Part shown: in pieces, positions 7,099 through 12,659 of the stretch
Numbering within the stretch: position 1 is the stretch's first letter
Layout: each line of letters opens with the position of its first letter
Assembly: GCA_964604675.1 (NCBI GenBank)
Contig: CAZSAT010000171.1
Location: forward strand, 1-12,659
Direction of reading: 5' to 3'
Source of the DNA: CAZSAT01 sp964604675
Lineage (GTDB): Bacteria > Myxococcota_A > UBA796 > CAJQPC01
Length of the DNA: 12,659 nucleotides
Translations under genes and position numbers: made by a program
Notes under the pieces: model-generated
Database searches by the model: none
The model's input: the letters and a program-made list of their open reading frames with translations, nothing else
What the model was told of the DNA's origin: nothing

Positions 7099-9069
7099 CT
7101 AGGTGAGGTCCACGTACTTCCAACTCCCGGACAGTCGGACCCAGAGCCGGTCGTTGGTGGTGTCCACGGCGATGGCGCCAGCGTTGCCCACGCCCGAGCC
7201 CGGGTCTCCGTTGACCGTCTTGGTCCCCAGGAACCCGTCGGCATAGAGGTCGGCGTCGGTCGTGATCTCGATGGTCGGTGTGCCCGTGTCCGTGGTGTTG
7301 ACGATGTTGAGCTTGCCGGTCGAATCCTCGGACGCGATGCGCCACGTCTTCGTGCGCGCCAGATCGATCCGAGCATCCTTGGCGCTCGGCGCGGTGATCG
7401 TGACCGTGCCGTCGTAAGAGGCCTTGAACCGGGTGCTGCCGCCGCTCTCCCGTACGTCGAAGGCGTTGCCGGTGCCCTGGATGAAGACGAGGTAGTCGTC
7501 GGCATAGAGCCGCGTGGTGTGGTAGTTGACGCCGTCGTAAGCGCGGAGCGTGAGGTCCCGCGGGGCTTCGAGGCGGCTCTGGGACGCCGCGTACTCAAGG
7601 GTGACGACCGACAGGGAGGCGTCCCGGTCGTAGAGCTCCAGGCTGTCGGCGTCGATGCGGAGCGGCTCGCCGGTACCCGCCGAACCGATCTCGAGGATCC
7701 GGGTGCCGCTGCTGAACGCCACACGTCCCCACTGCTTCTGGGTGCTGCTGTCCTCCACGAAGAGGGTGAGCTCCTTGGCGTTGAGCTCGAGCTCCTGCGG
7801 AATGGAGCCGTTGTCGATCTTCAAGCGTCGGGTCGTGCCGGCCGGGTTGTCGAAGACGCCCCACCGCTGCTGCGAGCCGTTGATGGACGCGATGACGTCG
7901 AGCTCCTTGCAGTCCAGCTTCAGGCTCTGGGCGTTGGGTGTCGGCGCGTCGTCGTCGACGGTGAGCTGTCTGTCGCCGGAGGCACTGTCGATGTCGAACA
8001 GGGCCCAGCGAGCCTGGGCGGAGGAGTGCGTCGTCACGATCTCGAAGGTGCTGCAGTCGATGCGGAGAGGCTGCGCGATGGGCGTGGGCGCGTCGTTGTC
8101 GACCTTCAGGCGCCGCAGGTTTCCGACGGAGGAGATGTCGAAGAGGCCCCATCGGAGTTGTGACCCCGAGTCCGTCGTGACGATCTCGAAGGTACTGCAG
8201 TCCAAACGCAGCGGCTGTGCCACCGGTGTAGGCGCGCCATTGTCGACCTTGAGCCTCCTCAGGCTGCCGACGTTGGAGATGTCGAAGACCCCCCAGCGGT
8301 TCTGGCTGGCGGACTCCGTGGCGACCAGCTCGAAGGACTGACAGTCCAGGCTGAGGACCTGAGGAAGCGGCGTAGGCGCACCGTCATCGATGGTGAGGCG
8401 ACGCCGAGCGTCGACGGCGTCGGTGTCCAAGAGCCCCCACCGCTCCTGTGCTGCACCGTTGGTGGTGAAGAGGTCGATGTCGTTGCCGTCGATCTTCACG
8501 GCGCGGGCCAGCGACACGTCCTGTGAGCGCAGCGTCAACGCTCCCCAGGCACGTAGCTCGTACTCGGGAGCGACGGCGCCCTGGTTGGTGAGCGTCATCG
8601 CCGAGGCGCCCGTGGCCTTCAGGTCGAGGTAGGGCTGGCCGACGGCGAGTGTCTCGCTCGTGTCGAACTGGAAGGCGGGGCTGGCCGGGAGGTCGGCGAC
8701 GTAGCTCTTCAGCGCCAACGTCTTGCTCACGGCACTCGACACCGTCCCGTCTGCCTCGATGCGCAACGCCTCGTCGCCGGCACCGCCGCCCGTCCGCAGG
8801 GACAGGATGTCGGTCCCCCCGCTCACCTCCGACGTGATGCTGAAGGTGTCCATGGCCCGGATGGCTGGGAATGGACCGCCAAGCACCAGCTCGCCGAGGA
8901 ACTCGACGTTGCCGTTCGCCATGAAGCGGATCAGGTCCTCTGTGCGGGTGGCGTCCTTCCACACCGCCTGCAGGATCATGGTGCCGCCGTAGTCCTGGTA
9001 CATCTGGAACTTCTCGGCGTCCCAGGGGAAGTAGGGCGTGCGGTCGGTCAGGGCGCCGGTCTCAGCCAT
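7099..9069 (-). CDS. Fibre-like structural protein with 48-residue repeats
   Basis: A 656-aa protein. The frame extends to 9126, but the ATG at 9069 is preferred because GGAGA lies 7 nt upstream (CGGAGAACGACCATG). No signal peptide or membrane segment is visible. Residues 1-190 are strand-rich with loops such as SGGTDILSLRTGGGAGDEALRI (83-104), as in phage tail fibres and other trimeric fibres. Residues 191-512 hold seven repeats of the form L-x-LDC-xx-FEIV...RWG-x-FD...LRRLKVDN-x-APTP; four successive steps are exactly 48 residues. The C-terminal end, NAGAIAVDTTNDRLWVRLSG followed by SWKYVDLT, resembles the distal segment of many phage tail-fibre or decoration proteins. A beta-solenoid or fibre shaft is inferred; I recognise no named family. 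The stop TAG abuts the ATG of the next gene and both are in the same frame. It could be a surface appendage, a phage-derived fibre or a glycan-modified scaffold. Confidence 0.88.
   Translation of the reverse strand: MAETGALTDRTPYFPWDAEKFQMYQDYGGTMILQAVWKDATRTEDLIRFMANGNVEFLGELVLGGPFPAIRAMDTFSITSEVSGGTDILSLRTGGGAGDEALRIEADGTVSSAVSKTLALKSYVADLPASPAFQFDTSETLAVGQPYLDLKATGASAMTLTNQGAVAPEYELRAWGALTLRSQDVSLARAVKIDGNDIDLFTTNGAAQERWGLLDTDAVDARRRLTIDDGAPTPLPQVLSLDCQSFELVATESASQNRWGVFDISNVGSLRRLKVDNGAPTPVAQPLRLDCSTFEIVTTDSGSQLRWGLFDISSVGNLRRLKVDNDAPTPIAQPLRIDCSTFEIVTTHSSAQARWALFDIDSASGDRQLTVDDDAPTPNAQSLKLDCKELDVIASINGSQQRWGVFDNPAGTTRRLKIDNGSIPQELELNAKELTLFVEDSSTQKQWGRVAFSSGTRILEIGSAGTGEPLRIDADSLELYDRDASLSVVTLEYAASQSRLEAPRDLTLRAYDGVNYHTTRLYADDYLVFIQGTGNAFDVRESGGSTRFKASYDGTVTITAPSAKDARIDLARTKTWRIASEDSTGKLNIVNTTDTGTPTIEITTDADLYADGFLGTKTVNGDPGSGVGNAGAIAVDTTNDRLWVRLSGSWKYVDLT
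7534..8499 (-). repeat. 48-residue (144-bp) repeats of the fibre-like protein
   Basis: Units start at residues 191, 239, 287, 335, 383, 427 and 470; the first four steps are exactly 48 residues, the later ones 44 and 43. The anchor is L-x-(L/I)-D-C, giving cysteines at residues 243, 291, 339 and 387; the first unit has glycine and the last two alanine at the equivalent position. The units starting at 287 and 335 are the most alike (both CSTFEIVTT, SVGNLRRLKV versus the matched part of the neighbour, and APTP-x-AQPLR). Constant spacing without gaps fits a regular beta-solenoid coil, which is inference. Confidence 0.85.
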
Positions 9070-9337
9070 GGTCGTTCTCCGTCTGCGTCGCGCAAGGCTC
9101 GATGGCGCCCGTCGCGGGGTGGACACGCACGGGGCCGGTGAGCGCGCGCCGGTCGCGGGCCGACAAGACCAGCAGCTCCAGCCGCCGCTCGACTTCTCGG
9201 ATCTGTGCGACGAGCTGGTCCCGTTCTCCCAGCAACCGCCGAAGCTCCTGGGCCTCGGGGGGCGCGAGCTGGTCTGCCGGCAGCGAGGCGTCGGCGGCGT
9301 GCCCAGCCATCACCCAGGGTCCGTTCGGCGCGTTCAT
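9062..9337 (-). CDS. Small coiled-coil protein of unknown function
   Basis: A 91-aa protein starting at an ATG that overlaps the stop of the large glycosyltransferase as ATGA. A GGGAGG ribosome site lies 8 nt upstream. The N-terminus (1-27) is Ala/Pro/Gly-rich and probably flexible. Residues 28-63 (EAQELRRLLGERDQLVAQIR and onward through EVERRLELLVLSARDRR) have the heptad pattern and charge of an alpha-helical coiled coil. The tail (64-91) contains TGPVRVHPATGAIEP and looks extended. The 3' end overlaps the next gene by 8 nt, so it sits tightly coupled between a glycosyltransferase and the fibre-like protein. I do not recognise a family. An oligomerisation adaptor, chaperone or small structural partner for the fibre protein is a guess from position only. 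Confidence 0.75.
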   Translation of the reverse strand: MNAPNGPWVMAGHAADASLPADQLAPPEAQELRRLLGERDQLVAQIREVERRLELLVLSARDRRALTGPVRVHPATGAIEPCATQTENDHG

Positions 9338-11964
9338 GACACAGGCCTCCCAGGCAGCAGCACGCGCTCCACGTGGCGCCGCGTGGCATCCGCGGTGAGC
9401 CAGAAGGCGTCGTCGGTCTTGCGAAAGCGGTGCACGACCTTCTGCGGGTCCTTGCCGCCGACCGCCAGGTGCAGCTCGTGGCCCAGGCCGAGCAGGGCCA
9501 GGCCCCGGTCGTAGTACTCGCGGCCGAGCCGGTAGTAGCGGCCGCGCTCGGGCAGGCAGACCTCTTCGTAGCGGTCCAGCGCCCGGAGCAGCGCGTCCCG
9601 GTGGTCGGCGCGGATGGCCTGCTTCTCGAGCACGTCGAAGCCGACCAGGTTCACACAGTCGCGCAGGTACAGGATGTCGGTGAGGCGGCGCCCCGGGTAG
9701 GACTGGTAGTCGAGGTTCAGGAGCGCCAGGTTGCGCGCGAGCAGCTTGCGCTTCCGCGTGGGCTCGGTGAGGTATCCACGATCGAGGATGTCGACGCCCT
9801 CGGCCGGGAGCCAGGGCTCGATGACCTGGTTGAGCGAGACCTCGGGATGCTCGTGCACCGCGCCGTAGAAGCGGTAGCCGCGGTGGTTGCGGTAGACCCG
9901 AAAGGGGATCTCGGCCTGGCTGAGCCCGCGGTCGAAGATGAGGTTGTGCTGCTTGATCGCGAAGGCCTCGTAGTGGTCGGACTGCAGCAGCCGGCGGAGA
10001 CGCTCGGCGCCCACCATCTGTTCGTCGGCGTCGATCCAGAGGATCCAGTCCCCCTCGGCGTCTTCGACGCTCCAGTTCCGGGCGACCGAGAAGTCGTTCG
10101 GCCAGGGGGCCCTGCGGACGTGCACGGGGACCGGGCAGCGCCTGGAGAAGGTGTCGATCACGTCGAGGGTGCCGTCGACGGAGCCGGTGTCGACGATGCG
10201 GTACTCGTCGGCGATCGGCAGCACGGACGAGAGCGCGGTGTGGATCGTGTCGGCGGCGTCGCGCACGATCATGCACACGCTGACGGTGGGCACGGGGCGG
10301 GTGACCCGGAGCTTTCGCGCTGGGTTGTCTGGGGCGCACGCTGCCGGAGACGAGCCGTCGGCGCGGGTGGCGTAGCTGACGATGCGGCAGAGCGCGGGCT
10401 GGCCCCAGGGGGCCTCGCCCTCGAGGGTGAGGTCGTGCTCGATGGCAGGGTCCTCACCGAACCAGGAGAGCAGCTCGTCGTAGCCGGGCTGCACGCGTTG
10501 GCCCGGGAGGCAGGGCTGGCCCGCGTGAGGGAGGGCATGCACCACGCGGCCCCCGGGGCGCACGCAGGTGGCCGCCCAGCGGAGAAAGGCGGGGCGGTCG
10601 GCGGCGCAGCAGAGGTGGCCGAGGTCGAGCAGGGCGTCGAAGGGCGCGTCGGGCGGGGGCCCCGAGAGGTCCGGTGGTGCCGTGAGCGTGAGGACGTGGT
10701 CACCGTCCCCGAGGCGACGCCGCAGCGTCTGGGTCAGCCGCTCGCCCAGGCCGGGGAAGGGGGCGATGGCCGGCCCGGGCGCCGCGACGGGGCGGAAGGG
10801 CGGGTGCTCTCCGGAGGTGAGGGCGTCGAGCTCGCCACGGGCGTGCAACGTTCGGGCGATGGCGGCGCCCGCGCTCGCGGAGCGTTCGGCGAACAGGCGG
10901 AGGAAGAGCGCCTCCCAGGTCTCGGCGACGGCGGCGGCGGTGTAGGCGCGGGCGTGCTCGCGGCCGGCGGCGGCCATTGCGTCGCGGCGTTCGGGATCCC
11001 AGAGCAGCTCCACGACGCGGTCGGCGAAGCGGGACGGCAGGTCCGGGCCCGGCTCGACGAGCACGGCCGCGTCCGGGTGGAAGGTCTCGGGCAGGGCGCC
11101 GCGGGCGACGGCGACCGAGGGGAGGCCGCAGGCCTGGGCCTCGATGGCGTTGATGCACGAGGTCTCGTCGAAGTCCGCCGGGTAGACCATGAGCGTGGCC
11201 CGGTGGAGCAGCTCGAAGAGGGCGGGCTTGGCCAGGTGGCCGAGGTGGTCGGCGCCCTCGGCCTGGCGCACGGCCTCGTCCATGCGCAGGCAGAAGGCCT
11301 CCGTCTGGCTGCCGGCGGGCTCGTGGAAGCTGCGGTACCGGGCAACCTTCAGGGTGGCTTCGGGGAAGCGCTTGTGGATGGAGGGCCAGGCGGCCAGGAG
11401 TGGGGCCAGCCCGCGTTCGGGTCGCGAGAGGTGGACCAGCAGCGGGGGCTGCTCGCGCTGGGGCGACTCGGCGGGCAGGAAGTCCGGCTCGTAGCTGTTC
11501 CGGACGACCTCGGCCCGCGGAGCGATGGAGGGCCACCACTGGATGGCGTCCTGCCGGTGCCACGCGCTGACGAAGACGATGCGGTCGACCCAGGCGAGCC
11601 AGCCGTCCAGCGGCGGGGCGCCGGGGCCGCCGCGCAGCACGTCCTGGCACCAGAGCAGCCGCAGGCCGGCGCGGAGGTCGCGCTGCACCAGGTCGGGGAA
11701 GCGCAAGGAGACGAAGACATCCCAGGTGCGCGTGCGCGCGTGCAGGTCGAAATCGCCGAGGTCGCGCCAGGTGACGTCGTCCACCACGCCGGGGCGGTCG
11801 CAGTGGGTGAACACCTCCACATGGTGGCCGCGGGCGGCCAGGGCACGGGCAGCGAAGACCAGGGCCGACTCCGAGCCGCCCAGGCAGCGCTCCCAGGGGG
11901 CGCGCCCGCCGATGGGCACGCTCCGGGTCGCGAACGCGATGGTCAGGCGTTCGAGGCCGTCCAC
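9334..11964 (-). CDS. GT4 / methyltransferase-like / GT2 fusion glycosyltransferase
   Basis: An 876-aa three-part protein, first gene of the cluster. Residues 1-365 are a GT4-type GT-B enzyme: CLGGSESALVFAARALAARGH (27-47), DRIVFVSAWHRQDAI (127-141), LVHLSRPERGLAPLL (176-190), and E-x7-E at E267/E275 in FDETSCINAIEAQACGLP. Residues about 400-530 resemble a class I methyltransferase core without a recognisable glycine-rich motif I (DHVLTLTA, FDALLDLGHL, CVRPGGRVVHALPH). Residues 558-725 are a GT2 (GT-A) enzyme: TVSVCMIVRDAADTI, VDTGSVDGT (591-599), FSVARNWS and a D645-A-D647 metal motif in ILWIDADEQ, then RFYGAVHEHPE. The rest (about 735-876) is helical. The start is a GTG with GGGGGAG three bases upstream and no in-frame ATG near it; the exact start is the least certain point. 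It is probably cytoplasmic and adds more than one sugar to a glycan or protein. Confidence 0.9.
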   Translation of the reverse strand: MDGLERLTIAFATRSVPIGGRAPWERCLGGSESALVFAARALAARGHHVEVFTHCDRPGVVDDVTWRDLGDFDLHARTRTWDVFVSLRFPDLVQRDLRAGLRLLWCQDVLRGGPGAPPLDGWLAWVDRIVFVSAWHRQDAIQWWPSIAPRAEVVRNSYEPDFLPAESPQREQPPLLVHLSRPERGLAPLLAAWPSIHKRFPEATLKVARYRSFHEPAGSQTEAFCLRMDEAVRQAEGADHLGHLAKPALFELLHRATLMVYPADFDETSCINAIEAQACGLPSVAVARGALPETFHPDAAVLVEPGPDLPSRFADRVVELLWDPERRDAMAAAGREHARAYTAAAVAETWEALFLRLFAERSASAGAAIARTLHARGELDALTSGEHPPFRPVAAPGPAIAPFPGLGERLTQTLRRRLGDGDHVLTLTAPPDLSGPPPDAPFDALLDLGHLCCAADRPAFLRWAATCVRPGGRVVHALPHAGQPCLPGQRVQPGYDELLSWFGEDPAIEHDLTLEGEAPWGQPALCRIVSYATRADGSSPAACAPDNPARKLRVTRPVPTVSVCMIVRDAADTIHTALSSVLPIADEYRIVDTGSVDGTLDVIDTFSRRCPVPVHVRRAPWPNDFSVARNWSVEDAEGDWILWIDADEQMVGAERLRRLLQSDHYEAFAIKQHNLIFDRGLSQAEIPFRVYRNHRGYRFYGAVHEHPEVSLNQVIEPWLPAEGVDILDRGYLTEPTRKRKLLARNLALLNLDYQSYPGRRLTDILYLRDCVNLVGFDVLEKQAIRADHRDALLRALDRYEEVCLPERGRYYRLGREYYDRGLALLGLGHELHLAVGGKDPQKVVHRFRKTDDAFWLTADATRRHVERVLLPGRPVS

Positions 11965-12032
11965 GGGCTCCCCCAGGCGTGCGTGTTCCCCTCGAGATGC
12001 CCCGGCTGGTGCTGGCTCCGGGCTTGCTGCAT
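11943..12032 (-). CDS. Possible 29-aa leader peptide overlapping the cluster's first gene
   Basis: An ATG at 12032 follows a purine-rich GAGGGGGAACGAGCC, better than the ribosome site of many genes here. The frame encodes MQQARSQHQPGHLEGNTHAW plus nine residues and stops at TGA 11945-11943. It therefore overlaps the GTG start of the large glycosyltransferase by 22 nt in another frame. This layout would allow translational coupling. The peptide itself is Gln/His/Gly-rich with no recognisable motif, and it could simply be chance. Confidence 0.3.
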   Translation of the reverse strand: MQQARSQHQPGHLEGNTHAWGSPWTASNA

Positions 12033-12061
12033 GGCTCGTTCCCCCTCGTTGGTGTCCCTGA

Positions 12062-12091
12062 ACCGTACTGGAGGGGCCAAGCGCCGATCAA
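12062..12091 (-). promoter_or_regulatory. Weak sigma-70-like promoter candidate for the cluster
   Basis: On the minus strand TTGATC (12091-12086) and TACGGT (12067-12062) are 18 bases apart. Each matches the -35 and -10 consensus only partly (4/6 and 3/6). It sits downstream of the terminator and upstream of the leader ATG, the right place for a cluster promoter, but in a GC-rich genome such matches are weak evidence. Confidence 0.2.
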
Positions 12092-12125
12092 CGGGTTGTG
12101 CGCCTGAGAGTGGCTTCGCAGGCGG

Positions 12126-12171
12126 AAAAAAAAAACGGCGTCGTATTGTCGCTTACAAGATACTGGCGCCG
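12126..12171 (-). terminator. Rho-independent terminator with T10 tract
   Basis: Read on the minus strand, CGGCG (12171-12167) pairs with CGCCG (12140-12136). Inside that, GTA pairs with TAC and TTGT with ACAA around an AAGCG loop, with small internal bulges. The downstream arm is followed at once by ten T residues (12135-12126). A GC stem with a U run is the classic intrinsic terminator. It would end transcription of the gene entering from the right edge and separate it from the glycosyltransferase cluster; attenuation ahead of the cluster is the alternative. Confidence 0.6.
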
Positions 12172-12176
12172 CTACC

Positions 12177-12192
12177 TTTCCAACGTTGGAAA
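12177..12192. promoter_or_regulatory. Perfect 16-bp palindrome, possible operator
   Basis: TTTCCAACGTTGGAAA is its own reverse complement with no spacer. It lies 5 bp upstream of the terminator stem in an AT-richer pocket of the intergenic stretch. Symmetry of this length fits a binding site for a dimeric regulator; no regulator gene is in the window, so function is unproven. Confidence 0.35.
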
Positions 12193-12435
12193 ACTCACTC
12201 CTCGCCGAAGCGCTCGATCCACGCCCCGCCTCGCCGCCTGGTACCTCGCGAACAGCTCGTCCAGCGCTCAGCGCTGTCGGGTGATCCAGGGCTACCCGGC
12301 CGGGCTGGTGTTCCGCGGCCTGACGAAGGACAGCAGGGCCCCGCCCGCCGCCGCTGCGGGCTGACCTGCCGCGGCCCGGAAAGACGGTTGGCAGGGACAC
12401 CTGCGCCCGACCACCAGCCAGTCCCCGTCTCGCCC
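12193..12435. other. Stretch with coding-like composition but no confident gene
   Basis: High GC at every third base continues here, but the minus frame that follows from 12436 is broken by TAG and TGA around 12260-12290. It then resumes with a plausible helical segment (DELFARYQAARRGVDRALRR) and stops at 12172, right at the terminator. A plus-strand frame (GTG 12098 to TGA 12364, 88 codons) shares the same third positions and is open, with AWYLANSSSS and VIQGYPAGLVFRGLTKD. I cannot decide between a decayed minus-strand gene end and a small plus-strand gene; neither resembles a family I know. Confidence 0.3.
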
Positions 12436-12659
12436 TTACGGACGCTGCCGGATCGAGCCGTGGCGGCCCCAGACAGCCCGACCAGCACCCGGAAGCTCCC
12501 GTCGTGATGCCTCACCTCTGGCGAGAATCACCGCGTGAGGTCGGTTCATGAGCGCTATCCCGTTTCCCGTGCCGTCGAAGTCGGTGTCCTGGGTGAACAC
12601 GCCCTGCACGATCAGCGTCACCGCTTGTGTGCTCACCGCCGCCGGATCCGTGCCGTCGG
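12436..12659 (-). pseudogene. C-terminal part of an unidentified gene, apparently frameshifted
   Basis: A frame open from the right edge reads DGTDPAAVSTQAVTLIVQGV, then a segment containing DTDFDGTGNGIALMNRPHAV, with strongly GC-rich third positions, and ends at TAA 12438-12436. After about ILAR (near 12525) the third-position bias drops in this frame and rises in the neighbouring one, which reads HHDGSFRVLVGLSGAATARS and then GSVRKGETGTGW. This fits a one-base indel in the stretch AGAGGTGAGGC. The product is unknown; the strand-rich, Gly/Thr/Ser-rich sequence suggests a beta-structured protein. A sequencing error would give the same picture. Confidence 0.4.

Noticed and set aside
5961..7724. 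A 587-codon minus-strand frame rich in Thr, Arg, Ser and Pro
   Set aside because: It is a shifted frame running across both the fibre and beta-helix genes, with no recognisable domain and poor start context.
7099..9126. A prophage containing the fibre-like gene
   Set aside because: No capsid, portal, terminase, sheath, baseplate, lysis or integrase gene is visible; the neighbours are glycan enzymes and a secreted protein.
9373..12507. A very long open frame on the plus strand (over 1,000 codons)
   Set aside because: It is antisense to the GT4/methyltransferase-like/GT2 fusion, whose motifs are unmistakable. Its sequence is low-complexity (Gly/Val/Glu/Arg-rich), as expected opposite GC-rich codons.
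12195..12515. A 106-codon minus-strand frame as an independent gene
   Set aside because: Only its first third is convincing; the rest is Pro/Arg/Ser/Gly-rich filler. I treat the convincing part as a frameshifted continuation of the gene from the right edge.

Overview
The window is very GC-rich, and every convincing gene reads on the minus strand. GC-ending codons, MopE-type metal-binding repeats fused to a right-handed beta-helix, and large fused glycosyltransferases together suggest a Myxococcota-like (delta-proteobacterial) chromosome. That is inference; no rRNA or marker gene is present to fix the taxon.

The main content is one compact eight-gene cluster, read from about 11964 down to the left edge. 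In transcription order it encodes: (1) an 876-aa GT4 / methyltransferase-like / GT2 fusion; (2) a 91-aa coiled-coil protein; (3) a 656-aa fibre-like protein with a 48-residue repeat; (4) an 816-aa secreted protein with eight MopE-type acidic repeats and a beta-helix; (5) a 370-aa protein that may have a NodB-like (polysaccharide deacetylase) fold; (6) a 294-aa beta-propeller resembling TIGR03032/DUF4915; (7) a 684-aa protein with a GT4 half and a second GT-B-like half; (8) a methyltransferase-like protein cut by the window edge. Neighbouring genes overlap, abut or are separated by at most 7 nt (ATGA, TGATG, TAG|ATG, a 16-nt overlap), so they are probably co-transcribed and translationally coupled.

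Upstream of the cluster (11965-12659) lie a short possible leader ORF with a good Shine-Dalgarno, a weak promoter candidate, a hairpin plus T10 terminator reading on the minus strand, a perfect 16-bp palindrome, and a partial, apparently frameshifted gene entering from the right edge.

Working model (inference): the glycosyltransferases, the methyltransferase-like domains and possibly the NodB-like enzyme build or trim a glycan, while the fibre-like and Ca-binding/beta-helix proteins are structural or surface products made from the same transcript. No transporter, polymerase, integrase, transposase, tRNA, rRNA or CRISPR was seen.
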